Assembly: GCA_029204225.1 (NCBI GenBank)
Contig: CM055111.1
Location: 4,476,433 to 4,540,432, forward strand
Direction: 5' to 3'
From: Diphasiastrum complanatum
Lineage: Eukaryota > Streptophyta > Lycopodiopsida > Lycopodiales > Lycopodiaceae
DNA: 64,000 nucleotides
Shown here: piece by piece, positions 45,229 to 54,784 of the stretch
Layout of the letters: the number at the start of each line of letters is the position of its first letter
How positions within the stretch are numbered: position 1 is the stretch's first letter
Program-made: the position numbers and the translations under genes
Notes under the pieces: generated by a model
Told to the model about the DNA's origin: nothing
Database searches by the model: none
What the model saw: only the letters and a program-made list of their open reading frames with translations

Positions 45229-48200
45229 ATGGCTACAAATGGAGGCTACATGTTGGAAAGCAATGATAGGCTTACCTCCCTCAACTATTCTACTTGGAAA
45301 GTAAGGATGGAGTCTTTGCTTGAGATGAATGAGTTGATGGATATTGTTGTAGGTGTGGAGGAGAGACCTTTGGCACCTCAAGAACAATTGAGGTATGACA
45401 AGAGGGCAAAGAAAGCCCTTCACATGATCAAGATGAATGTGACAAATGAGCTTATCAAAGAGGTTGGTAAGTGCACATCATCTAGTGAAGCTTGGGAAGC
45501 CTTGAAGAAGGTTTATGAATCCAAGTCTACTTCTAGAGTGTTGACTTTAAGAAGGCAAATCTTTTCTTGTATGCAAAAGAAGAGTGAGAATGGACATGCT
45601 TTTGTTTTGAGAGTTAAAGCATTGAATGATGAGTTAGCATGCATTAATGATGGCATAAATAATGAGGAGCTTGTTCAAGTGATTCTCAATGGCTTGTTGG
45701 ATGATCATGCTAATCTTGTTCAAAGTTATGCTATCCAAAAATGTTTACCAAGTGTTGGAGACTTGCAAGAGGTCTTGTTGGCTGAAGAATTCAGGTTGCA
45801 AACAAGAGTGGGAGCATCTTCTACATCTCAAGGAGGAGAAGAGGAGGCAATGTTCTCTAAAGGCAAGTTCAAGGGCAAAGGTAAAAGCAATTGGTCTAAA
45901 GGGCAAGACCAAGGTGAGCACTCTACTTTTGGCAAAAAGAAGGATAGATCTAAGCTAAAATGTTTCTATTGTGGAGTCAAAGGGCATTTTGCTAGTGATT
46001 GTTTTAAGAAAAAGAGGGATCAAGGGGAAAAGCAAACCAATCTAACTATTGATGAGGGTGGGGATGAGCTTCTTTCAAATGATGCTTTTGTTATGTCATC
46101 TTGCTTGTTGGCTAATCATGGAGACATTGATCCTTGGTGGATTGATAGTGGAGCCACTTCTCATATGACATATCATAAAGAGTATTTTTCATCTTTAATG
46201 GCATTTGATGGTGATAGGAAGGTAATCTATACCGCAAATGATGGTGAGTGTACAATCAAGGGGATTGGCACAATTCCTATTTCACTTTCTACAAATAGGA
46301 ATATAGAATTGAAAGATGTTTTGCTCATTCCATCCATTACCAAGAACTTACTTAGTGTAAGCCAAATGCTTGACAAAGGATTCAAAGTTGAGTTTGATGG
46401 TGATGCTTGCTTGATCAAAAAGGGGTGTAGTATCATTGCAAAAGGGAAAAGGCAAGGGAAATTGTTCAAGCTTGATGCATGTGTTGTTGCTAACCAAGTT
46501 GGATGCATGGCAAATGAACAAATGTCAATTCAAGAGGTATGGCATAAAAGGATGGGACATCTCAACTACAAGGCCTTGGAGGTAATAGCCAAAAAGGAGG
46601 TAGTAAGGGGACTTCCCAAGTCTCTTACTTGCTTGAATCATGTTTGTGAAGAATGTGCTTTGTCTAAATCACATAGATTGCCATATACTAGATCTATATC
46701 TAGATCTAAGATGCCTTTTTCTCTCTTGCATTCGGATATTCATGGTGTTACTACAATTAGCAATGGAGGTGCTAAGATGTATGTAACTTTCATTGATGAT
46801 TTTAGTAGATTTTGTTGGGTTTATCTACTAAAGAGCAAGGATGAGGTGTTTGATGTGTTTGTCAAGTTCAAAGTTGCTATTGAGACTCAATTTACAACCA
46901 AAATCAAATGCTTGAGGAGCGACAATGGTGGTGAATACATTTCTAACAAATTCAAAGCCTTTTGTGATGAGCATGGGATCAAGAGGGAGTACACATGTCC
47001 AAGAACACCACAACAAAATGGAGTGGCCGAGAGGAAGAATAGAACCTTGTGTGAGAGTGCAAAGGCAATGAGATTGAATGCTAATCTTCCTAAACCTTTT
47101 TGGAGTGATGCTTTGTTGTGTGCAAATTTCCTATGCAATAGATGGCCAAGTGTTGTATTGGAAGGAAAAACCCCTTTTGAAGCTTTGTTTGGTATGAAGC
47201 CTAATGTCAAGTTTCTAAGAACTTTTGGATGCATTTGCTACTTCAACATTACTCTTGATGATAGAACTAAGGAGGATCCATCTTCAAGAAAGGGCATTTT
47301 TGTTGGTTATAGTGAAGTAAGCAAAGCATATAGGATTTATGTTCCTTCAATCAAGAAAGTGTTCACAAGTAGGGATGTCATTTTTGATGAAAGTAACATT
47401 CCAAAAGTTGTTTCAAGTGATGATGGTGTTGTTGCAACTAATGTGCTTGATGACAATGGAGTTGATGACACATTGGATGTGGATGTTGAAGAAGCCTCTT
47501 CAAGTCAAATTCCAAGGAGAACTCCAAGGCATAAAGTGAAACCCTCAAGGCTCACTTATGATGGCAAAGGTAAGCAAGTGGTGGATGGATCCAACTATGC
47601 TTTCCTAACTTCTTTTGATGTACCTTCATGTGTAGATGAAGCAAGGCAAAAAGAGGAATGGATCCAAGCAATGGATCTTGAGTTTGAAGCACTTATGAAG
47701 AACAACACATGGAGATTGGTGGAGCTTCCAAAGGGCAAAAGTGCAATTGGATGCAAATGGATCTTCAAGGTAAAGACAAATCAAGATGGATCTATCAACA
47801 AGTTCAAGGCAAGGTTGGTGGCTAAAGGTTATGCTCAAGAGCATGGCATTGACTATGAGGAAACCTTTGCACCCGTGGCAAAGATGGTGAGCATAAGAGT
47901 AATCATTTCCCTTGCAACTCTTTATGGATGGGATCTTTGGCAATTAGACATTTCTAATGCTTTCTTGAATGGTGATCTTGAAGAGGAAGTCTACATGGAG
48001 CAACCCGAGAGCTATGTTTCTCATAGCAAGCCTAATCATGTGTGTTTTCTACAAAAAAGTTTGTATGGTCTTAAGCAAGCACCAAGGAGTTGGTATGCTA
48101 GGCTTAACTCTTTTCTACTTTCTCAAAACTTCACTATGAGTGAGTATGATCATTCACTTTACTTTAGAATTAGTGCTAATGATGTTACAATCCTTCTAAT

Positions 48201-49179
48201 TTATGTGGATGACATTATTTTAAGTGGAGGGAACAAGGAAGATATAGAAGATATCAAGAAAGCACTAAAAAAGGAATTTGAAGTGCATGATCTTGGTCTT
48301 TTGAGCTATATCTTAGGAATAGAAGTAATTAGAACTTCTCAAATCACTTTTATTTCACAAGAGAAGTATGCTATTTCTATTCTCAATAGATTTCATATGG
48401 TAGATGCAAATCCTATTGATACACCTATGGAATCACATGTAAAGCTAACTATAAGAGGTAATGAAAGATCCTTCGAGGACATTACTCTCTATAGGAAGCT
48501 AATAGGTTCTCTTATATATCTAACCATCACAAGACCTGATTTATCTTATTGTGTTGGTAGATTAAGCCAATTCATGCAAGATCCTAGCATAGAACATTGG
48601 AAACTAGGAAAGAGGATCTTGAGATACATCTCGGGAACAAAAGATTTTGGCATTGTTTATAGAGGCTCATCACCTAACTTATTTGGTTTTTCAGATTCAG
48701 ATTTTGCAGGAGACCTTATGGATAGAAAATCCATAAATGCACATGCTATTTTCATAGGTGATGGAGCTATCTCATGGATGTCGAAGAAACAAGCAACTAT
48801 ATCACTTTCTTCTAGTGAGGCCGAGTACAAAGCTTTGACATCATGCACAAAGGAGATGGTGTGGATCAAGAGGATGATTATGGAGCTTCATTTGCTGGAT
48901 TTTTCAGAGAGTCCAATCATCTTTTGTGACAACCTTTCAGCCCAAAGTCTAGCAAGCAATCCGGTTTTCCATGCAAGGAGCAAACATATCGAGGTGGCTT
49001 ACCATTTTGTGAGAGAACAAGTGTTGGCAAAAGAGATCAAGCTTGAACATGTCCCATCAAAGGAATGTGTGGCTGATATCTTTACCAAAGCATTGGGAAA
49101 GGACTTATTTTTCAAGCATAGAACAAGTCTTGGTGTACTTTCTAAATCTATGCTAAAACTAGTTGAAGAGGGAGTGTGA
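45229..49179 (+). CDS. Copia Gag-Pol polyprotein, intact
   Basis: 1316 residues without interruption, the usual length for the group. In order: Gag UBN2-type domain (about 20-200: NYSTWKVRMESLL, ILNGLLDDHANLVQSYAI); CCHC knuckle CFYCGVKGHFASDC at 245-258; aspartic protease WWIDSGATSHMT with Asp306; GAG-pre-integrase HKRMGH...CEECALSKSH (about 437-485); integrase D523, D565 and E601 (DD35E); integrase tail; RT from about 800 with YVDD at 992-995; RNase H to about 1300 (SDSDFAG, SSSEAEY, FCDNLSA). The polyprotein is cleaved into capsid, protease, integrase and RT/RNase H, which act in cytoplasmic virus-like particles and then integrate cDNA. The start ATG is the first after the leader and matches gag starts at 15484 and 58471. 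The stop codon lies inside the 3' LTR (49177-49179). Confidence 0.97.
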   Translation: MATNGGYMLESNDRLTSLNYSTWKVRMESLLEMNELMDIVVGVEERPLAPQEQLRYDKRAKKALHMIKMNVTNELIKEVGKCTSSSEAWEALKKVYESKSTSRVLTLRRQIFSCMQKKSENGHAFVLRVKALNDELACINDGINNEELVQVILNGLLDDHANLVQSYAIQKCLPSVGDLQEVLLAEEFRLQTRVGASSTSQGGEEEAMFSKGKFKGKGKSNWSKGQDQGEHSTFGKKKDRSKLKCFYCGVKGHFASDCFKKKRDQGEKQTNLTIDEGGDELLSNDAFVMSSCLLANHGDIDPWWIDSGATSHMTYHKEYFSSLMAFDGDRKVIYTANDGECTIKGIGTIPISLSTNRNIELKDVLLIPSITKNLLSVSQMLDKGFKVEFDGDACLIKKGCSIIAKGKRQGKLFKLDACVVANQVGCMANEQMSIQEVWHKRMGHLNYKALEVIAKKEVVRGLPKSLTCLNHVCEECALSKSHRLPYTRSISRSKMPFSLLHSDIHGVTTISNGGAKMYVTFIDDFSRFCWVYLLKSKDEVFDVFVKFKVAIETQFTTKIKCLRSDNGGEYISNKFKAFCDEHGIKREYTCPRTPQQNGVAERKNRTLCESAKAMRLNANLPKPFWSDALLCANFLCNRWPSVVLEGKTPFEALFGMKPNVKFLRTFGCICYFNITLDDRTKEDPSSRKGIFVGYSEVSKAYRIYVPSIKKVFTSRDVIFDESNIPKVVSSDDGVVATNVLDDNGVDDTLDVDVEEASSSQIPRRTPRHKVKPSRLTYDGKGKQVVDGSNYAFLTSFDVPSCVDEARQKEEWIQAMDLEFEALMKNNTWRLVELPKGKSAIGCKWIFKVKTNQDGSINKFKARLVAKGYAQEHGIDYEETFAPVAKMVSIRVIISLATLYGWDLWQLDISNAFLNGDLEEEVYMEQPESYVSHSKPNHVCFLQKSLYGLKQAPRSWYARLNSFLLSQNFTMSEYDHSLYFRISANDVTILLIYVDDIILSGGNKEDIEDIKKALKKEFEVHDLGLLSYILGIEVIRTSQITFISQEKYAISILNRFHMVDANPIDTPMESHVKLTIRGNERSFEDITLYRKLIGSLIYLTITRPDLSYCVGRLSQFMQDPSIEHWKLGKRILRYISGTKDFGIVYRGSSPNLFGFSDSDFAGDLMDRKSINAHAIFIGDGAISWMSKKQATISLSSSEAEYKALTSCTKEMVWIKRMIMELHLLDFSESPIIFCDNLSAQSLASNPVFHARSKHIEVAYHFVREQVLAKEIKLEHVPSKECVADIFTKALGKDLFFKHRTSLGVLSKSMLKLVEEGV
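49164..49174 (+). other. Polypurine tract of the complete copia element
   Basis: TGAAGAGGGAG directly precedes the 3' LTR and is the expected plus-strand primer. Elements H (54534 side) and G carry near-identical tracts. Confidence 0.9.
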
Positions 49180-49827
49180 AAAATTGTCAACTAGTAGTAT
49201 TTTCCTAACTTGAGATTTTGTAGGCCTATGGCCAAATAAAAGTTAGAGATAGGTTCATACATGTATGTAGAGGCCCAAAGTATGTGTACACTACTTTTGA
49301 GGTCACATTAATTAGAGGAGGTCGAGTGTGGAGCTCTTCTATTGGCTCATAATTTGGTGCATTCCTATTTGACCAAATTTCTAGGTATATGGGTGAATCC
49401 TATTGGACCCCAATTTTAGCCTATCATAAGACAAGTGGCCAAGAGGCACTATGGCTGCTATAAATAGCCATCTCCACGAGTATGTACATATCTCATTTTC
49501 ATTCTATTGAATGAATGTTATGCTCTTTGAAGATCCATCTTCTTCTCTCTCACTTTTTTGTTCATATCTTGCATTCTAGCCACTAGAATTGTGATTTCTT
49601 TGTTGCTATGGCTTCACACGTGTGAAATGCAGGTTGTAGGCTCTGAAGTACGGACAGGGACAGCAAGTTTCTGTTTGTGGAAGCTTATGATCAGATCTTG
49701 ATGTTTAGTTGATGTTTAGTATGCTTAACATCACAATTTCTATCATTTTTTCAATCTAGATGTGCATAACTTCCATGGCCAAGATCTTTATGAAACTTTA
49801 GCATCTTTTGGATCTGAGTTTTTCACA
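49175..49827 (+). repeat. 3' LTR of the complete copia element
   Basis: It is identical by eye to 43967-44619, with the palindrome at 49613-49626, and is followed by the target duplication CAAAC. Confidence 0.96.
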
Positions 49828-49832
49828 CAAAC

Positions 49833-51069
49833 TACCTCGTTTGCCACCTTTGAAGCTGCGACGTATTCAGTTTCACATGAGAATTGAGCTACCAAGGTTT
49901 ACTTTTTGCATATCTAGCTAGTTGTTGTTCCGCACGCTGTTGAACATCCTACAGTTATGGACTTGCTATCATCTTTGCAGATCATCCAGCTTGCATCACT
50001 GTAGTGGTGCAGCTCGAATCCTTTTCTTTCATTGTCTGCTCTATAGGTTAATCCCATGTTTTTGAGTACCCTTCAGGTATTGTAGGATTCATTTTTTCAT
50101 TTGCCAATGTGCCATGCTAGGATTGGAAGAGAATTGGCTTAAAGCATAAACAGAAAGAACTATATCAGGTCTGGTACAAATTGTAAGGTACATCAGACTA
50201 CTGATTAGATTTTGGTAGGGTATACCTTCCATCATCTATTTTTCTTCCTCTGTTTTTGGGAAATCCTGCTTTATCAACTTGGCTCCAGCTATCATTGGTG
50301 TGGCCTTTTCTTTGCAGTCCATCATGTGATACTACTTCAACACTTTTCTGGCATATTCAGACTGACTCAAATGCATTTAGCCTTTTATTTGATCTCTTCT
50401 TATCTCTAGCTCGAGGCATTTTGTTGCTTCTCCTAGATCTGTGATTTCATAATTTTCATAAATCTGACTCTTCGTGTCCTTGATTAGCATCAAGAAATTT
50501 TCTATCATAAGAGAATCATCCACGAAAATAGTCAGTATAACAAAATCTTCTCCTACTCTTTTTATGTACACATTACAGTCTAGTTGTGTAGGATTGAAGT
50601 CTAGAGACTTCAGAAGACTGTCAAGCTTCTTGTAGTAAGCTCGTAATGCCTGCTTTAGACCATAAATGCATCTCTGCAACTGACAGACATATTGTCTATT
50701 GTCGGGGTCTTCAAGTCCTTCAGGCTGCTTCATGAAGATTTCTTTCTCTAGATCTCCGTGGAGAAAGGCTGTCTTTACATCAATCTGGTAAATTTCCACA
50801 TCGTGTTGTGTAGCATATGCAAGGAGTAGTTGTATGCTTGTCATCTTGACCATCGACGAATATGTGTCGAAATAATCAACACCATACCTTTGTGTGTAGC
50901 CCTTCGCGACAAGCCTCGCTTTGTAACGACCAACAATGCCATCTGATTTTTTTTTTCTTTGTACACCCACTTGCAATCGACAATCTTTTTGTTTTTTGGC
51001 AGTGGCTCTAGTGTCTATGCCTCGTTTTGCCTCATTGACTTGATATCCTCTGACATTGTCTGCTTCCAA
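49833..51069 (-). pseudogene. Element G reverse transcriptase and start of RNase H
   Basis: From 51069: GRYKARLVAKGYTQRYGVDY, VEIYQIDVKTAFLHGDLEKE, CQLQRCIYGLKQALRAYYKK and LTIFVDDSLMIENF (FVDD at the catalytic site), then DLGEATKCLELEIRRD. After 50377 the frame is lost but RNase H words continue towards the CAAAC junction (EYVAAS-like, KGGKRG). The interruption at 49832 is the target duplication of the complete element. Confidence 0.9.
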
Positions 51070-51477
51070 AATTCTTCCTTAGGACTTCGGACAGCTTCTA
51101 GATATGTTGTTGGCTCTTTAGTGAAGCTACAGTACTCGAATCGTGTGTCTTCGCTCCACTGAAGATTGTTAACGTATCAATCTGGAGGTCTTCTTTGTCA
51201 TGTTGACTTTCTGGATTCGTTTCATCGTTGTTCAAATGTTTCTTGTTCGTGGGGTTGATCATCTGCTTCCTACTACTCTAGAGTCTGTGGCTCAACATTC
51301 TGATTTGATGTTTGTCTTTGATCTCTTTCTTGAATTGGCAATAGTGTAAAGGTCTCATGGCCATTCTCGTCTTTTAGTCTAGGGAATGTAGACTCATCGA
51401 ACTTCACATCTCTACTCGAAACAACCTTCTTTGTAGTTGGATTGTAGAGTCTATACTCTTGTGATCCGTTAGAGTAT
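51070..51477 (-). pseudogene. Element G integrase C terminus and linker
   Basis: The minus strand gives SNGSQEYRLYNPTTKKVVSS, RDVKFDESTFPRLKDENGHE and a Gln/Ser-rich linker before RT. The core between this and the 61.4-kb part (about 120 residues) is missing at the family B insertion. Confidence 0.8.
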
Positions 51478-52290
51478 TGTAGGGTCTTCGATCCAACGTT
51501 TAATAGCCCTCCCGCCTGTCAACAAGGGTTACTTCACTGAATAGGCACCTAACTATGCATAGACGCTACTTTTATTTAGTTTTCCTACTTTTTATCTAAC
51601 TCTATCTCCCCTAACACTACTCACACTATCTCTACTCTCCTAACTAACTTCATCATGATTGTTGGTGAAGAGAAAGGATAGAATAGGAGAGGAAAAAGAA
51701 GGAGAAGAGAGAAAGAGAGAGAGATGAGATGGAGGTTAGCTCAAATGCTCAATTTCATTGCTTATGAAAAAATCTTAACTAGCATAAACAAAAAGCATGG
51801 GAAATGGAAATAACAAGCAAACCACAACAATAGCATAAGCAAGAGTGATTAGCAAATGAGGATGATTGAGCTCTCAAAATGATAGAGTCTCCTCCTCTCT
51901 ATTAAGCATGAATATAGAATACAGAAGGTGTCTTTTTATAAAATGGGAAAGGCCCTTGCCCCAAAATCCTATTGGCTAATATCTACATTGATCCTATCCA
52001 TTCATCTTGGACCCAACTTGATCCAAGGCCACAAAAAGTACATTGAAATTCACAAGATTCATGTGAGTCCATGATTTGGACCCAACTCTAAAAAAATAAT
52101 GTGTAAGGTTAAAATTGACCTTGGGCCTCAAGTTTTATTTTACTTACATAGGTCCCAAGCCTATTATTTTAATTACAACTTAGCTTGCATGCGCATTGGG
52201 CCATGGGCTTATACGCGCAGGATGCCATGCCCTCGCAACACATTTTATTGGTTGATTTTATTTATTTACAGTTCGTCGGGAATACCCCCA
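51478..52290 (-). mobile_element. Family B LTR-like repeat, copy 1
   Basis: Directly repeated at 60576-61394 with roughly 93% identity. On the low side it starts TGTAGGGTCTTCGATCC. TTTTTATAAAATGGG (about 51951) is a TATA candidate. Shared blocks with family A include the ATTCATGTGAG word and the GGCTTATACGCGCAGGATGC block. The true high edge is either at GCAACA (52240) or after AATACCCCC (52288); both copies stay similar to the latter. Confidence 0.7.
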
Positions 52291-53136
52291 ACCCACAGCC
52301 TGAAGTAGTGCCAGTCCCTCGGCACTCTGTCGGTTCAGTAAAGCATCTTCTTTGTCCACCTCTGGTGGATCATGTAGCCCGTGACGTCTTTCATAAAATT
52401 GATGCGGTCTAGTTTCATCAAGTCCTTTGGTGTGTGAAGGGACTTGTGGACTCCTGTCAACCAGTCCTAGTCAACCCACACTTGGAATCTGCACGTCCAA
52501 GGATCGCCAAGGAAGGCGGCTCGATAATACACACGAGCGACTGGCAACTGATCTTCGACTTTGTCGGATGCTAGCACCTTATTAGAATAAAAAAATATGG
52601 GGGGGGGGGGGGGGGAAATTGTCCCATTTAGTTTCAATCCCCATTAAATGCTCTAAGTCCCAAGCGTAAGTGGCTGCCGTGCGGACTGTTGGATTAGGAC
52701 AGTTGAAATATGTATTGGCGAATATGGTGAGAGCCCTTCTGACGTCTACATCTGTATCCCAACCATGCTCTGATGGAATTTTTGGCCAATTGAAATTTTG
52801 AATTGTGATCTTGTCCAGAGGGGTGTCGCATTCCGCCCATTTGGATCGTCGTGTGCATGGCAGGAAGTGCGCGTTCACCCGTAGTTGTTGCGGACTTGTC
52901 ACATAGGCCCTGATGGCCGCAGGGTCTCTTTCAAAAAGCTACTGACGCCACTCTAGTTGTGGTTGGAGGGCGGGTAATGCTTGAAGCTCCTTGCCTTTTA
53001 TTGTTTGAGGTGAAAAAGATATCTGCCAGCCGTCTCTTGATGACTCATGGGGATACTTCGCTAGGAATTTGTTTATTTTCTCCTCCATGGATTTGGTCTT
53101 CGGAAGGCCCGGCTGGCAGATATGGTGCGCGAACAT
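52291..53136 (-). pseudogene. Family B unrecognised ORF, copy 1
   Basis: From 53136 one frame runs about 185 codons with a single TAG near 52940: KTKSMEEKINKFLAKYPHES, then LRVNAHFLPCTRRSKWAECD, FNWPKIPSEHGWDTDVDVRR, FNCPNPTVRTAATYAWDLEH. A G17 tract at about 52600-52616 breaks the frame. It resumes with DQLPVARVYYRAAFLGDPWT, CRFQVWVD, KSLHTPKDLMKLDRINF, DVTGY and VPRDWHYFRLWV. Upstream (53320-53045) is a Lys/Arg/Pro-rich stretch. The Trp/Arg-rich folded look suggests a real protein. It matches no pol domain I know; a gag-like or accessory structural protein is possible. Confidence 0.55.
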
Positions 53137-53363
53137 CTAGATGATGTTGCCTGTCCTTCCTCTTGGCTTTGGCTGGGACTTGCATGTTGGCCTTGGTCTC
53201 GCGTCTCAGCACCCGTATCTGTTGGTCCTTGGTCTTGGCCTTCGGACCCTTGATCTTGACTGGATTCCCCCGCTGCTTGCTGGCTTTGGTCCTAGCTCGT
53301 ACTGGCCTGTGCAGCGTCAAAAATGGGTGACGGTGGAATCACCACGGAAGGGGGGGGGGGGTA

Positions 53364-54001
53364 GAAGATCATTCTTATGATGGATCAAAGTTCTATTGTC
53401 AAAAACTATGCTAGGAGCAAGCATATTGAGATACAATATCATTTTGTGAGGGAGCGAGTCATTGCAAAGGAGGTGGAGCTTCAACATGTGTCTTCAAGGG
53501 AATGTGTAGCTGATATCTTCACCAAAGAATTGGGAAAAGACTTGTTCATGAAGCATAGGACTTCACTTGGAGTATTGTCAAAGTCTATGCTAAAACTAGT
53601 TGAAGAGGGAGTGTGAAAGATTCAACTACCTTCATCACATTTTGCAATATTTTATTGGTTGATTTTATTTATTTACAGTTTGTCGGGAATACCCCCAATA
53701 GGACCCATAGCCTGAAGTAGTGCCAGTCCCTCGGCACTCTGTCGGTCCAGTAAAGCGTCTTCTTTGCCCGCCTCTGGTGGATCAGGTAGCCCGTGACGTC
53801 TTCCATAAAATTGATGCGGTCTAGTTTCATCAAGTCCTTTGGTGTGTGAAGGGACTTGTGGACTCTTGTCAGCCAATCCTAGTCAACCCACACTTGGAAT
53901 CTGCACGTCCAGGGATCGCCAAGGAAGGCGGCTCGGTAATACACACGAGCGACTGGCAGCTGATCTTTGACTTTGTCGAAAGCTAGTGCCTTATTAGAAT
54001 C
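53364..54001. repeat. Left arm of a 638-bp inverted duplication
   Basis: On the plus strand it carries a copia RNase H end (53377-53616: KHIEIQYHFVRERVIAKEVE, ECVADIFTKELGKDL, KSMLKLVEEGV), a polypurine tract, about 45 bp of LTR start (TGTGAAAGATTCAACTA), then the family B ORF end on the minus strand. It is about 95% identical in reverse complement to 54146-54784. Confidence 0.92.
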
Positions 54002-54100
54002 AAAAAATATTTTGCAATATGTAGACATTAGAAGGGCTCTCACCATATTCTCCAATACATATTTCAACTGCCCTGATCCAACAGTCCGCACGGCATCCAC
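53673..54100 (-). pseudogene. Family B unrecognised ORF, copy 2 (minus strand)
   Basis: Lies in the left arm of the inverted duplication. The frame from 53876 (HTKGLDETRPHQFYG...) is shifted relative to the other copies and a stop follows the QVWVD block near 53880. The upstream end at 54001 is replaced by unrelated sequence. Confidence 0.5.
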
Positions 54101-54478
54101 TTACGGTTGGACTTAGAGCATTTAATGGGGATTGAAGCTAGATGGGATTCTAATAAGGCATTAGCTTTCAACAAAGTCGAAGATCAGTTGCCAGTCGCTC
54201 GTGTGTATTACCGAGCCGCCGTCCTTGGCGATCCCTGGACGTGCAGATTCCAAGTGTGGGTTGACCAGGACTGGCTGATAGGAGTCCACAAATCCCTTCA
54301 CACATCAAAGGACTTGATGAAACTAGACAGCATCAATTTTATGGAAGACGTCACGGGCTACCTGATCCACCAGAGGCGGACAAAGAAGACGCTTTACTGT
54401 ACCGACAGAGTGCCGAGGGACTGGCACTACTTCAGGCTGTGGGTCCTATTGAGGGTATTCCCAACAAACTATAAATAA
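54020..54478 (+). pseudogene. Family B unrecognised ORF, copy 3 (plus strand)
   Basis: Same protein as 52291-53136: RRALTIFSNTYFNCPDPTVR, a one-base shift near 54100, then DLEHLMGIEARWDSNKALAF, DQLPVARVYYRAAVLGDPWT, CRFQVWVDQDWLIGVHKSLH and VPRDWHYFRLWVLLRVFPTN, with a TAA at 54476-54478. From 54107 the frame is open for 123 codons, the best-preserved C-terminal half in the window. Confidence 0.6.
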
Positions 54479-54784
54479 ATAAAATCAACCATTAAAATAT
54501 TGCAAAATGTGATTAAGCTAGTTGAATCTTTCACACTCCCTCTTCAACTAGTTTTAGCATAGACTTTGACAATACTCCAAGTGAAGTCCTATACTTCATG
54601 AACAAGTCTTTTTCCAATTCTTTGGTGAAGATATCAGCTACACATTCCCTTGAAGACACATGTTGAAGCTCCACCTCCTTTGCAATGACTCGCTCCCTCA
54701 CAAAATGATATTGTATCTCAATATGCTTGCTCCTAGCATAGTTTTTGACAATAGAACTTTGATCCATCATAAGAATGATCTTCT
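54146..54784. repeat. Right arm of the inverted duplication
   Basis: This arm continues outward into element H, and its family B ORF (plus strand) continues through the 144-bp spacer back to about 54020. It therefore looks like the source copy and 53364-54001 the duplicate. The spacer is 54002-54145. Confidence 0.9.
54490..54533 (-). repeat. Truncated 3' LTR start of element H
   Basis: About 45 bp from TGTGAAAGATTCAACTAG match the start of the H 5' LTR (59690 downwards), then sequence switches to family B near GCAATATTTT. Confidence 0.75.

Larger units (their letters stand above)
43967..49827 (+). mobile_element. Complete, young Ty1/copia retrotransposon
   Basis: 5861 bp. The two 653-bp LTRs (43967-44619, 49175-49827) appear identical base for base, with perfect TGTGAAAAA / TTTTTCACA ends. 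A 5-bp target duplication, CAAAC, flanks it (43962-43966 and 49828-49832). Primer site, leader, a single gag-pol ORF, a polypurine tract and all catalytic motifs are present. It sits in RNase H of element G, in opposite orientation. It looks autonomous and recently inserted; activity itself cannot be read from sequence. Confidence 0.96.

Noticed and set aside
47626-47943. Antisense open frames inside the complete copia ORF (also 46227-46508, 46887-47234)
   Set aside because: They are shadow frames of a well-supported polyprotein with no domain content.
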